Translations under genes and position numbers: made by a program
NCBI GenBank assembly: GCA_019634125.1
Contig: JAHQVX010000003.1
Location: forward strand, 1-35,316
Source: Saprospiraceae bacterium
GTDB lineage: Bacteria > Bacteroidota > Bacteroidia > Chitinophagales > JAHQVX01
Direction: 5' to 3'
Length of the DNA: 35,316 nucleotides
Shown here: positions 17,383-26,575 of the stretch, piece after piece
Layout: each line of letters starts with the position of its first letter
How positions within the stretch are numbered: the stretch's first letter is position 1
The notes under the pieces: model-generated
Told to the model about the DNA's origin: nothing
The model's input: the letters and a program-made list of their open reading frames with translations, nothing else
Databases searched by the model: none

Positions 17383-18288
17383 ATGTTAGCCTGCCCAAAA
17401 CGAATCGCTTTCCTGCTCTTCCTGTTCCCCATTTTTACATTCGCCCAATACAACCATGAATTGGGCTTCGACAGCGACAACGATGCCTATTTCCCTCCCT
17501 TAGGAGACGAGTACTATACCAATGGATTAGATATCTTCTTCCGTATCCGTAACACAACGATTAATAAGCCTAGGGCATTAACCTTTCGTATAGGGCAAGA
17601 TATGTACACCCCATTCTCAGTCATCTTTGAAGACCCACAGTTTCACGACCGGCCGTATGCTGGCTATCTCTATGCTTCTGGGGAAATGGATTTGTTTTTA
17701 GCACCCGAAAACTTGCTTACAGGAGGGCTGGAAGTCGGCACTACAGGTGAAGATTCGGGCGCACAGACGTTTCAAGAATTCCTCCATGATATTATTCCTT
17801 CCTTTGCAGAGCCCGTAGGATGGGAATCACAAATAGGAAATGAGGTCGGGTTTCGAGCCTTTGGAAGCTTCCAAAGGCTGTTTTATCAATCTGAAACGGG
17901 AATGTTTACGGGAAAAGTAAACGCATCAGCGGGCAATCAATTCGTAAATGGCCGAATCGAGCTGTCTTATTTAGCTGGAAATATGCAGGCGTTTAATGAA
18001 TCGATTTGGACCAATTTTAACTCAACTGGAACGAAAGAATTTTTCTGGTTTATTACGCCAGGAATAGAATTGATTGGCTATGATGCCACACTAGACGGTG
18101 CAAGAAGCGCTATTAATCCTGTTGTGCGCGAGAGCAAATCCATGGTGCTAACTGGTGAAACAGGTGCCCTGTTCGCCAAAAAGCACTGGAATGTAAAACT
18201 CAGTTTAAATCTAGAGGGGAAACGTACGGATGCTCAAATGAATGGCCACCAATATTTGACTATTGGTGGCGCATATAAATTCAAATGA
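17383..18288 (+). CDS. LpxR-like (DUF2219) lipid A deacylase family outer-membrane protein
   Basis: Start moved past the terminator to ATG 17383 (MLACPKRIAFLLFLFPIFTFAQ); NDAYFPPLGDEYYTNGLDIFFRIR and HDRPYAGYLYASGE typical of the family. Confidence 0.82.
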   Translation: MLACPKRIAFLLFLFPIFTFAQYNHELGFDSDNDAYFPPLGDEYYTNGLDIFFRIRNTTINKPRALTFRIGQDMYTPFSVIFEDPQFHDRPYAGYLYASGEMDLFLAPENLLTGGLEVGTTGEDSGAQTFQEFLHDIIPSFAEPVGWESQIGNEVGFRAFGSFQRLFYQSETGMFTGKVNASAGNQFVNGRIELSYLAGNMQAFNESIWTNFNSTGTKEFFWFITPGIELIGYDATLDGARSAINPVVRESKSMVLTGETGALFAKKHWNVKLSLNLEGKRTDAQMNGHQYLTIGGAYKFK

Positions 18289-18543
18289 TTAGAATCTTGG
18301 TTTTGGCGGCTTTGCCTTTGACACAGAGATTTCACGGCCTCTTACTTCAGTACCATTCAATCCTTCAATAGCGTTTAAACCGGCTTCTTCTGTAGCCATT
18401 TCTACAAAACCAAACCCACGACTTCTTCGAGTAACTCGGTCATAAATAATTTTTACAGAGCTCACATCTCCGTACTGAGAAAAATAACCTTCTAACTCTG
18501 CTTCGTTTAAGTCATAGTCTAGGTTCGCAACATAAATGTTCAT
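18289..18543 (-). CDS. RRM-domain RNA-binding protein
   Basis: MNIYVANLDYDLNEAELEGYFSQYG (RNP2 IYVANL) and RGFGFVEM (RNP1). Confidence 0.93.
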   Translation of the reverse strand: MNIYVANLDYDLNEAELEGYFSQYGDVSSVKIIYDRVTRRSRGFGFVEMATEEAGLNAIEGLNGTEVRGREISVSKAKPPKPRF

Positions 18544-18560
18544 ATACAATAATTAAAATT

Positions 18561-18581
18561 TGTTACAAAAAAGTTGTAACA
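18561..18581 (-). promoter_or_regulatory. Hairpin at the predicted 5' end of the RRM protein mRNA
   Basis: Plus strand TGTTACAA-AAAAG-TTGTAACA, perfect 8-bp arms, between the predicted minus-strand -7 box and the RRM start codon. Confidence 0.45.
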
Positions 18582-18588
18582 TCAGCGG

Positions 18589-18596
18589 CAAATGTA
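18589..18596 (-). promoter_or_regulatory. Putative -7 box (TACATTTG on the minus strand) for the RRM gene
   Basis: Plus-strand CAAATGTA is TAnnTTTG on the minus strand, about 45 nt upstream of the RRM start codon. Confidence 0.45.
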
Positions 18597-18692
18597 ACAT
18601 TAATCTCTACACAAAAAGCAAATCCTTCTTGTTCTTTGATGCTCAATAGTTAAAAAACCATTGGAGTGCTTTTAAAATCACCAATAATACTG

Positions 18693-18700
18693 TATCTTTG
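18693..18700 (+). promoter_or_regulatory. Bacteroidota -7 box (TATCTTTG) upstream of rplU
   Basis: TAnnTTTG match about 22 nt upstream of the rplU ATG. Confidence 0.65.
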
Positions 18701-18721
18701 CACTCCAAAATTTGAAAAAGC

Positions 18722-19027
18722 ATGTTTGCTATCGTAGAAATCGCAGGACAACAGTTTAAAGTAGAGCAAGGACAAGAGATCTATGTGCACCGTTTACAAG
18801 GAAACGCTGGAGATGCAGTGAATGCAGACCGAGTGTTGTTAACTTCTGACGGAGACAAAACCACAGTAGGTACGCCTAACTTAAAAACGACTGTGAAAGC
18901 AACCATTTTAGAGCACGTTAAAGACGACAAAGTGATTGTTTTCAAAAAGAAAAGAAGAAAAGGATATAGAGTAAAGAACGGTCACCGTCAAGCTTTAACC
19001 AAAATTAAAATTGAAAGTATCGGATAA
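18722..19027 (+). CDS. rplU: 50S ribosomal protein L21
   Basis: MFAIVEIAGQQFKVEQGQEIYVHRL...VFKKKRRKGYRVKNGHRQALTKIKIESIG. Confidence 0.97.
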   Translation: MFAIVEIAGQQFKVEQGQEIYVHRLQGNAGDAVNADRVLLTSDGDKTTVGTPNLKTTVKATILEHVKDDKVIVFKKKRRKGYRVKNGHRQALTKIKIESIG

Positions 19028-19060
19028 TCCACTTTCCAATATTTTTTAAAAAGACGAATC

Positions 19061-19444
19061 ATGGCTCATAAAAAAGGACAAGGAAGTACTAAGAACGGAA
19101 GAGACTCGCAGAGTAAACGTTTAGGAGTTAAGTTATACGGAGGTCAAGCTGCTATTTCGGGAAATATCATTATCCGTCAGCGTGGTACTAAATTCCACCC
19201 AGGTGAAGGTGTAGGAATTGGTAAAGATCATACCATTTATGCCACACGTGACGGTGTAGTTACCTTCACTACTAAGAAGAACAACAGAAAATTTGTTTCT
19301 GTACTTCCAATCGGTGAAGTTGCTGTTGCACCTGCTAAGCCTGCTGTAAAAGCAAAATCAGTAGCTGCAGCTGCAGTTGCCGCTGCTAAAGAAGAAGCAG
19401 CTGAAAACAAAGCTTCTAAGAAAGCAAGTAACGAAGAAGAATAG
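19061..19444 (+). CDS. rpmA: 50S ribosomal protein L27 with Ala/Lys/Glu-rich C-terminal extension
   Basis: [67 protein letters not shown]. Confidence 0.97.
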   Translation: MAHKKGQGSTKNGRDSQSKRLGVKLYGGQAAISGNIIIRQRGTKFHPGEGVGIGKDHTIYATRDGVVTFTTKKNNRKFVSVLPIGEVAVAPAKPAVKAKSVAAAAVAAAKEEAAENKASKKASNEEE

Positions 19445-19467
19445 TCGTTTTACGACTTTAGAATAGA

Positions 19468-19499
19468 AACACCCCCGGCTTTGCCGGGGGTGTTTTTTT
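19468..19499 (+). terminator. Intrinsic terminator after rpmA
   Basis: AACACCCCCGGC-TTT-GCCGGGGGTGTT followed by TTTTT. Confidence 0.93.
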
Positions 19500-19570
19500 A
19501 TGCCCCAACAACTAATCGTTATGCAATCACATCTAGAAACAGTATCTTAAAGGAGCCACTTTACGATACT

Positions 19571-20488
19571 ATGAGAGTCATTCTACTATTAGCTTGGGCC
19601 ATTTTTACAGGCCTCTGTGCATTCCTCCAGAACAAATTTTGTTGTAATGTCGAACCAGCTTCTGCTGCAGTTAACGCAGAATATTACAGCGACAACTTCC
19701 AACTCAGTTCTGCCGATGGATGGTCGGCCAACTGTAAAACCAGTAGTTTTCTTAAATCATCCAATCAATTACTTCCAAATGAAGCAGCATTGAGTGAATG
19801 CCTCAGCGCCATCGCAGAATTTCAAACCACCCATCCCGAACAAACTTGGGAAATCATCGGTAATTACGCCCCTTTCGAATCCAATTCGACCATTTTCAAT
19901 ACACTCGGTCAAGCCCGCGCACAACAGATCAAACAACAACTCGTAGAAGCATTTGGAATGGATGGCACTCTGTTGAACATTCAAGGGAATATTGTAGATT
20001 CCTCGGCATTTAAGCAAGACACCCTACTCTACGGCTATTTCATCAAAATGGGGGCGTCACCTTCACAAACAGCAAAAGCACCTACTTCCGAAGGGGAAAC
20101 GGGTCAGGAGGATACAGGCGTATCCGAGAACAAGTCATCACCTGATTATATTGCACAATTCGACCGATCGCAACCCATTGTCCTTCGATTTGCTACCAAT
20201 AGCAGCATTCCTCAACTAAATGCATCCATCAGGGGACAATTTGCACAACTATTAAGTGATCTAGACAATTTCAATGACTTAAACGTGAAGGTCATCGGCC
20301 ATACAGATACAGTAGGAGAAGCGAGCTCCAATCTCACTTTAGGTATGGAACGCGCCCAAAGTATAAAGGATTACCTCATTAACAATGGTTTAGCCGCGAA
20401 TCGAATCGCTCTTGATTCCAAAGGCGAGAGCCAACCTATTTCACAAGACGATGCCATCAACAGGCGTGTAGAAGTCACCGTTGAATAA
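19571..20488 (+). CDS. OmpA-family (peptidoglycan-binding) membrane protein
   Basis: Start at ATG 19571 (MRVILLLAWAIFTGLCAFLQ); C-terminal VIGHTDTVGEASSNLTLGMERAQSIKDYLINNGLAANRIALDSKGESQP...NRRVEVTVE. Confidence 0.88.
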   Translation: MRVILLLAWAIFTGLCAFLQNKFCCNVEPASAAVNAEYYSDNFQLSSADGWSANCKTSSFLKSSNQLLPNEAALSECLSAIAEFQTTHPEQTWEIIGNYAPFESNSTIFNTLGQARAQQIKQQLVEAFGMDGTLLNIQGNIVDSSAFKQDTLLYGYFIKMGASPSQTAKAPTSEGETGQEDTGVSENKSSPDYIAQFDRSQPIVLRFATNSSIPQLNASIRGQFAQLLSDLDNFNDLNVKVIGHTDTVGEASSNLTLGMERAQSIKDYLINNGLAANRIALDSKGESQPISQDDAINRRVEVTVE

Positions 20489-20505
20489 CATTAAACTAAT
20501 TGACT

Positions 20506-21207
20506 ATGAATTCATTATGCTTTTTATTTCCCATTCTTGCTGGCCTAGGTGGTTTGCTTGTTGGTTGGTTACTGAGAGGAGTCCGAATCAAAGAACTGAA
20601 CCAGGAATTGAGCGAGCGCAATACGCAAATTGAACACTTAATGGCTGAGAATACGGAATTGAACACAAAATGGAAAGCGGCCGACCAGCTCGCAATGGAA
20701 AAACAACGACTGTACGACGATTTATACACCGACTACGGCAAACTCAACATTGAACAAAGGAGACTCTTAAAAGAAAAAGAAGACCTAGAAGCACAAATGA
20801 CCACTCCATCGGGAACAGTTCAGCAAAGTCAACAAAACACGCCTATTGAAAGGACCGAACCCGCAGAATCTGCTTCTACAAAAGTGTCGGAAAAATCTAT
20901 TGACACAGGCATATCTTCTATTAGTGGCCAGACCGCTAGTACCGCTTCGCCAGACGATTTAACTAAAATTGAAGGCATTGGTCCAAAAATTCAGCAACTG
21001 TTTAACGACGCAGGGATTTTCACCTTCGCCCAGTTAGCCGGCGCTTCGGTAGAACAATTAACATCTATTTTAACTGCAGCTGGCCCGAGATACCAAAGTC
21101 ATCAACCAAACACTTGGCCACGACAAGCGGCAATGGCTCGGGATGGCGAATGGCAAGCCTTAGAAAAATGGCAAGATGAATTAGATGGAGGAAAAGAAAC
21201 AATCTAG
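20506..21207 (+). CDS. Membrane-anchored coiled-coil protein with C-terminal helix-hairpin-helix domain
   Basis: N-terminal TM (FLFPILAGLGGLLVGWLL), coiled coil, then DDLTKIEGIGPKIQQLFNDAGIFTFAQLAGASVEQLTSILTAAGPRY (HhH). Confidence 0.78.
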   Translation: MNSLCFLFPILAGLGGLLVGWLLRGVRIKELNQELSERNTQIEHLMAENTELNTKWKAADQLAMEKQRLYDDLYTDYGKLNIEQRRLLKEKEDLEAQMTTPSGTVQQSQQNTPIERTEPAESASTKVSEKSIDTGISSISGQTASTASPDDLTKIEGIGPKIQQLFNDAGIFTFAQLAGASVEQLTSILTAAGPRYQSHQPNTWPRQAAMARDGEWQALEKWQDELDGGKETI

Positions 21208-21268
21208 AAAAAGCGTTGTATTTAAGGTGTATATTTCAAGAGTTTAGTGAACTCTTAGGATTTGTTAT

Positions 21269-21276
21269 TATTTTTG
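21269..21276 (+). promoter_or_regulatory. Putative -7 box (TATTTTTG) upstream of the DUF1573 gene
   Basis: TAnnTTTG match about 20 nt upstream of ATG 21295. Confidence 0.5.
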
Positions 21277-21294
21277 TGCAAAATTTTAAAGAAC

Positions 21295-21888
21295 ATGAAA
21301 CATTTACTTTCATTAACAATTGCTGCGGCCTTATTGTTTGGTTTAAACAGCTGTAAGAAAACTGAGGCTAGTGTAGCAGATGATAAAGTAGCGGTAAAAG
21401 CCGATGCTGACGGGAAAACAACCAACCAATTAAGTACAAGTAGCAGTACTGTTAGTGCTGGTATTGATCAGACTACAATTGCTTTCGATAAGGAGAAGCA
21501 TGACTTTGGTCAGATCAAAGAAGGTGAGAAAGTGAAAACAACTTTCCAATTAACCAACTCTGGTGATCATGACTTAATCATTAACAGAGCACAAGGATCA
21601 TGTGGTTGTACTGTTCCTGATGTATCTGAATTCAAGAATAAGCCCATCAAGCCGGGAGAAAGTGTAGAAGTAGATGTAGAGTTCGATTCTAGAAACAGAA
21701 CTGGAAATCAAACGAAGCAGGTGAAGTTCTACGGAAATATTGCTCCTAACCCAACTACAGTAACAATTACTGCTAAAGTAGAAGCAGATCCAAACAAACC
21801 AAAAGCAGCAGCTCCTGCAGCTGGTCCTAAGGTGGAAGTTACTCCTTCAAAGGCAACTGAAACGGGTCATGAAGGACATAATCACTAA
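21295..21888 (+). CDS. DUF1573-domain lipoprotein
   Basis: Start at ATG 21295 (MKHLLSLTIAAALLFGLNSCKK); DFGQIKEGEKVKTTFQLTNSGDHDLIINRAQGSCGCTVPD typical of DUF1573. Confidence 0.9.
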   Translation: MKHLLSLTIAAALLFGLNSCKKTEASVADDKVAVKADADGKTTNQLSTSSSTVSAGIDQTTIAFDKEKHDFGQIKEGEKVKTTFQLTNSGDHDLIINRAQGSCGCTVPDVSEFKNKPIKPGESVEVDVEFDSRNRTGNQTKQVKFYGNIAPNPTTVTITAKVEADPNKPKAAAPAAGPKVEVTPSKATETGHEGHNH

Positions 21889-21909
21889 TTGGTGAATAAA
21901 TGATTTTGA

Positions 21910-21934
21910 AGCCCCGGCTACGCCGGGGCTTTTT
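21910..21934 (+). terminator. Intrinsic terminator after the DUF1573 gene
   Basis: AGCCCCGGC-TAC-GCCGGGGCT followed by TTTT. Confidence 0.88.
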
Positions 21935-21950
21935 CATGTAGCTTTGTGTC

Positions 21951-22805
21951 GTGATTAAAGATTATTTCAGCCTCGTAAAATTCTCACATACCATATTCGC
22001 CCTACCTTTCGCGATTATCGGCTACTTCCTAGCGTTACATACCGAACAAGTAGATTTTTCTTGGCTGCTCTTCCTACTCGTCATCGGTTGCATGGTCTTC
22101 GGACGAAATGCCGCCATGGCCTTCAATCGCTGGGCCGATGAAGCTTACGACAAAGCCAATCCAAGAACAGCCAACCGTGAAATCCCAGCAGGAAAAGTAA
22201 AGCGAAATGCCGCACTCTGGTTTATCGGGTTAAATAGTCTCTTATTTGTTGGAACGACCTATTTTATTAACCCACTCTGTTTTTACCTCTCGCCTATCGT
22301 ACTTACCGTATTGTTAGGGTATAGCTACACCAAACGCTTTACGCCCTACAGTCACATGGTACTCGGTTTTGGTTTAGCCATTGCGCCTATCGGCGCGTAT
22401 CTAGCTGTACACCCAGAATTAAAACTCATCCCCTTGCTCCTTGGCGCTGTTGTACTTACTTGGGTCAGTGGTTTTGACATTATCTATTCTCTTCAAGACG
22501 ATAGCTTCGACAAAGCCAATAACTTATTTTCTATTCCTTCCGTATTTGGTCGTAAAAACGCCTTATTCATCTCCATACTCCTTCACGTAGTTTCCGCAGC
22601 ATTGTTACTATTCATTGGTTGGAAAGGGATATTCGGAATCGGGTATTGGATAGGTGCCATCTTTTTTATTGCCCTACTCACATACCAGCATTTTTTGGTA
22701 AAGCCCAACGATTTAAGTAAAGTCAATCTGGCCTTCTTCACCACCAACGGTGTTGCCAGCATTGTATTTGGGCTGCTTGTTGTTTTAGACTTGTTTATTT
22801 TCTAA
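21951..22805 (+). CDS. UbiA-family polyprenyltransferase (4-hydroxybenzoate/MqnP-type)
   Basis: GTG start; FGRNAAMAFNRWADEAYDKANPRTANREIPAGKV and SGFDIIYSLQDDSFDK, the two Asp-rich UbiA motifs. Confidence 0.9.
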   Translation: MIKDYFSLVKFSHTIFALPFAIIGYFLALHTEQVDFSWLLFLLVIGCMVFGRNAAMAFNRWADEAYDKANPRTANREIPAGKVKRNAALWFIGLNSLLFVGTTYFINPLCFYLSPIVLTVLLGYSYTKRFTPYSHMVLGFGLAIAPIGAYLAVHPELKLIPLLLGAVVLTWVSGFDIIYSLQDDSFDKANNLFSIPSVFGRKNALFISILLHVVSAALLLFIGWKGIFGIGYWIGAIFFIALLTYQHFLVKPNDLSKVNLAFFTTNGVASIVFGLLVVLDLFIF

Positions 22806-23689
22806 GGCACAACAACCTGAATACTGCCTGCGAGAATATCAACTTCTACTTCTCCTTCAACCACGTAAGGTTCGCCATCTAATTGAAGCTTTGTAGCTTC
22901 AGGAAAAACTAATGAATACGAGGTACTTGTATAAAAATCGGCCGCATCTTTAATCGAATCAGTCATATTTAATGACGAGGTAATCGCGAAACGAAGCACT
23001 CGTAGAAAAGAAGCATCCTTGACGAGCAAGGCATCTAGTAAACCATCGGTAATACTGGCTTCTGGCGCCACTTTTATCTTATACCCATATTGACTGGAAT
23101 TGGCAATCGTAAAAACGAAAGGCTTTAAGTCGTACAACTGGTCGTTAAATGAAATCTGAACAGGTTTTGGCTTTAAAGTGAACATACTCTTGAACATAAA
23201 GTAAGAGTAAGTCAAAAAACCTCGGGCCTTTACATTCGAATACGCATGAATGACTTCAGCATCATACCCTAATCCGCAATTGCTAAGAAAGTACTCTCTC
23301 CCAATAGATGCCCCTTCAACTCGCCCAACATCCATTTGAATGATATGCTCAGAATCAATTAAATCCAATGCATTCTCCAACTGGAAAGGTAATTCTAAAT
23401 GATGCGCCAAGCCATTTCCCGACCCCGTAGGGATGATGACAAGTTTGATGGTTTGATGCAAAATAGCAGGAATAATCTCCTTTAAGGTACCATCACCTCC
23501 AGCAACAGCCAGAACATCATAGTTTTCAGCAACTGCTTGTTGGGCCAATTCCAAACAATGGCCACCTCGCTCAGAAGTATGTATCGACAGTTCATGGGAA
23601 GAAGCAGAAAATTGTTCTCGAATCAAAGCTTCCGTAAGTACCCTTAACTTTGTTCCAGCGATTGGATTAATGATAAAGAAAACCTTCAA
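22802..23689 (-). CDS. Diacylglycerol/sphingosine kinase-family lipid kinase (YegS/DagK-like)
   Basis: VFFIINPIAGTK, VLAVAGGDGTLKEII, IPTGSGNGLAHHL. Confidence 0.9.
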   Translation of the reverse strand: MKVFFIINPIAGTKLRVLTEALIREQFSASSHELSIHTSERGGHCLELAQQAVAENYDVLAVAGGDGTLKEIIPAILHQTIKLVIIPTGSGNGLAHHLELPFQLENALDLIDSEHIIQMDVGRVEGASIGREYFLSNCGLGYDAEVIHAYSNVKARGFLTYSYFMFKSMFTLKPKPVQISFNDQLYDLKPFVFTIANSSQYGYKIKVAPEASITDGLLDALLVKDASFLRVLRFAITSSLNMTDSIKDAADFYTSTSYSLVFPEATKLQLDGEPYVVEGEVEVDILAGSIQVVVP

Positions 23690-23701
23690 GGCAACACCTA
23701 T

Positions 23702-24544
23702 TTAAAATGCCTTCAAGCTCATATCTAAGCTCTTAAATGAATGGGTTAAAGCGCCTACAGAAATATAGTCTACCCCAGCTTCAGCATAAGCACGAATGGT
23801 CTCCAAAGTAATACCACCAGAAGCTTCTGTTTCAGCTTGATCGCCGATAATTGCAACGGCTTCTTTCACAAGCACTGGCGTGAAATTGTCTAACATAATT
23901 CGATCTACCCCACCCGTAGCCAAAACTTCCCGAACTTCATCCAGGTTTCTTGTTTCCATTTCTACTTGAATAGTTAAATCATGGTCTTGAATATACTTCC
24001 GGGTACTATTGATCGCTTCGGGAATTCCACCAGCGTAGTCGTTGTGATTATCCTTTAGCATGATCATATCATACAAGCCCATACGGTGGTTATGCCCACC
24101 GCCAATTCGAACCGCCCATTTCTCAATATAACGCAGTCCAGGTGTGGTTTTTCGCGTATCTAACACCTTCGTATTTGTTCCTTCTACAGCTTTCGCATAA
24201 GTATTCGACAACGTCGCAATCCCGCTCATTCGCTGCATAAAATTGAGCACAATTCGCTCTACAGATAAGAGGGTGTGTACTTTACCAGACACATGAAATA
24301 CTTCATCACCGTATTTAACCGGACTTCCGTCTGGAATTAAGCGTTCAAAATGTATGGAGGAATCGTAGTAGTTAAAAATCATTTCGGCCAACTCTACACC
24401 GGCAATGATGCCCGTATCTTTTACGAGTAATCGGGCGCGTTTTTCTGCATCTGCAGGAATACTTGCTTTGGCTGAATGGTCTCCGGATGTTCCTAGATCT
24501 TCGGCAAATGCCTGATCAATAAGTGGTTTAATTGCTTCTATCAC
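23702..24544 (-). CDS. nadC: Nicotinate-nucleotide pyrophosphorylase (carboxylating)
   Basis: LNFMQRMSGIATLSNTYAKAVEGTNTKVLDTRKTTPGLRYIEKWAVRIGGGHNHRMGLYDMIMLKDNH. Confidence 0.96.
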   Translation of the reverse strand: MIEAIKPLIDQAFAEDLGTSGDHSAKASIPADAEKRARLLVKDTGIIAGVELAEMIFNYYDSSIHFERLIPDGSPVKYGDEVFHVSGKVHTLLSVERIVLNFMQRMSGIATLSNTYAKAVEGTNTKVLDTRKTTPGLRYIEKWAVRIGGGHNHRMGLYDMIMLKDNHNDYAGGIPEAINSTRKYIQDHDLTIQVEMETRNLDEVREVLATGGVDRIMLDNFTPVLVKEAVAIIGDQAETEASGGITLETIRAYAEAGVDYISVGALTHSFKSLDMSLKAF

Positions 24545-24547
24545 AAG

Positions 24548-24946
24548 TTACTTCTTTTCAATGCGAAGTTCTTGAATAGTTGGGGATTTTCCAGATTGTT
24601 TGAATAATACATATACACGAAACGTTTTTCCGCTAGCAACCATATCGCCAATCACGAATTCATCACCACCTGGAGAACTACCATCATGCTTAATGGTAAA
24701 GCTACTGGGCTTGTTCGAGGAGAAAAACTGTTTCAATACTTGTTCGCCTTGAGACTTACTGTACGAATCCTCATCATCTAAAATGGTAATATCTACAGAA
24801 GTATCGAACATTTTAGCAATAGCAGACGCGTCTCCCTTACGAATAGCGGAAGTAACATCAGAAATTGCCTGTGTTATAGTTAACGTTCCTGCAGTTAAGA
24901 TTACAGGAACCATGATTATCATTAATATCGATAAAAGCCTTTTCAT
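24548..24946 (-). CDS. DUF4783-type secreted protein
   Basis: Signal peptide then ISDVTSAIRKGDASAIAKMFDTSVDITILDDEDSYSKSQGEQVLKQFFSSN; adjacent upstream of nadC. Confidence 0.75.
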   Translation of the reverse strand: MKRLLSILMIIMVPVILTAGTLTITQAISDVTSAIRKGDASAIAKMFDTSVDITILDDEDSYSKSQGEQVLKQFFSSNKPSSFTIKHDGSSPGGDEFVIGDMVASGKTFRVYVLFKQSGKSPTIQELRIEKK

Positions 24947-25045
24947 ACTTGAAATTCTTTACAATAACTTAGCAGATATTGTGCCAATAATACTGTAACA
25001 TCGCGTTGCACATTCAAATTACCGAAAAGTTTAAAAAAAAGATTA

Positions 25046-26575
25046 GTGAGTAAGAAATTGATGTTGATAATTTTAGATGGTTGGGGTATCGGCAAGGAAG
25101 AAGCTGGAAACGCCATTTTTCAAGCCAATACGCCATTTATCGATGGATTAACTGCCTATCCGAATAGTCAATTACTAACACATGGTGGTCATGTTGGGCT
25201 TCCTGACGGACAAATGGGAAATTCGGAAGTAGGACACATGAATATTGGGGCTGGAAGAGTGGTTTATCAAGAATTAGCCCGAATTAACAATGCCTTTAAA
25301 GATGGAAGTATTGCTGAAAATGCCCTTTTAAATCAACTCATCGATAAAGCAAAAGCTGAAGGCAAAGCCATCAATCTTATGGGCTTGGTCAGCGACGGCG
25401 GTGTTCATGCACATATCAACCACTTCAAAGGCTTAGTTGATGTCTTCCAAACAAAAGGCGTTCCCCAAACATATATTCACGCCTTTACAGATGGCCGGGA
25501 TACTGCTCCAACAGGCGGCTTGAACTACTTAGAAGATTTGGAGGAACATATAGCCGGGAAATCTGCTGAAGTCGTTTCTGTAATAGGTCGCTATTATGCC
25601 ATGGATCGGGACCAACGCTGGGAACGCACCAAACTCGCCTATGATTTACTGGTACATGGAAAAGGGCAACCTTCAACACATCTCTTAGAGTCGGTAAAAG
25701 CTTCTTATGAAGCTGGAGTTACCGATGAATTCATTCAGCCGATCATAAAAGTGGATGCGAATGGCGCACCGATTGCGACCATCAATGCCGGAGACTTGGT
25801 CTTATTTGTGAATTTTAGAACAGATCGACCGAGACAAATCACTAGAGCATTGACTCAGGAATCGTTTGATGCACAAGACATGCATCCACTTGACCTACAT
25901 TATGTTACTATGACGAAGTACGATGAAAGCTATACAGGTATTGAGGTCGTGTTCGAAAAAGAAAATATTTCCGAGACCCTAGGTGAAGTCATTTCAAAAG
26001 CTGGAAAAAAGCAAATTCGCATTGCTGAAACCGAAAAATACCCGCACGTCACGTTCTTTTTTAACGGCGGCCAAGAAGTGGAGTTTGAAGGAGAAAAGCG
26101 CTTATTAGTCCCTTCGCCAAAAGTAGCTACATACGATTTACAACCTGAGATGAGTGCTCGAGAAGTGACTGCAGCTATTCTTGCTGAGATTGAAGTCGCA
26201 GAAGCCGATTTCATTTGTTTGAATTTTGCGAATGCCGATATGGTTGGACACACAGGAGTTGTAGAAGCATCTATAAAAGCCTGTGAAGTGGTAGATGATT
26301 GCACCCGACAAATTGTAGAACTGGGCTTATCGAAAGGCTATTCATTTTTAATTACAGCAGATCATGGGAATAGCGATTACATGATCAATGCGGATGGCAG
26401 TCCCCATACTGCGCATACGACCAATCCGGTTCCATTATTTTTTGTTGCAAACGACACGACTGGAGTCTCGCTGGAAGATGGGAAGTTGGGCGATTTAGCC
26501 CCGACGATATTAAATGAACTTGGTTTAGCTGTACCAGCGGCAATGACTGGAAATCTTCTAATTACAAAGGAATGA
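25046..26575 (+). CDS. gpmI: 2,3-bisphosphoglycerate-independent phosphoglycerate mutase
   Basis: LIILDGWGIGKEEAGNAI; GNSEVGHMNIGAGRVVYQELARIN; ADHGNSDYM; GTG start. Confidence 0.96.
   Translation: MSKKLMLIILDGWGIGKEEAGNAIFQANTPFIDGLTAYPNSQLLTHGGHVGLPDGQMGNSEVGHMNIGAGRVVYQELARINNAFKDGSIAENALLNQLIDKAKAEGKAINLMGLVSDGGVHAHINHFKGLVDVFQTKGVPQTYIHAFTDGRDTAPTGGLNYLEDLEEHIAGKSAEVVSVIGRYYAMDRDQRWERTKLAYDLLVHGKGQPSTHLLESVKASYEAGVTDEFIQPIIKVDANGAPIATINAGDLVLFVNFRTDRPRQITRALTQESFDAQDMHPLDLHYVTMTKYDESYTGIEVVFEKENISETLGEVISKAGKKQIRIAETEKYPHVTFFFNGGQEVEFEGEKRLLVPSPKVATYDLQPEMSAREVTAAILAEIEVAEADFICLNFANADMVGHTGVVEASIKACEVVDDCTRQIVELGLSKGYSFLITADHGNSDYMINADGSPHTAHTTNPVPLFFVANDTTGVSLEDGKLGDLAPTILNELGLAVPAAMTGNLLITKE

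Noticed and set aside
19481-19570. Upstream extension of the OmpA-family ORF
   Set aside because: Would place the start inside the rpmA terminator; ATG 19571 with a signal/TM segment is more plausible.
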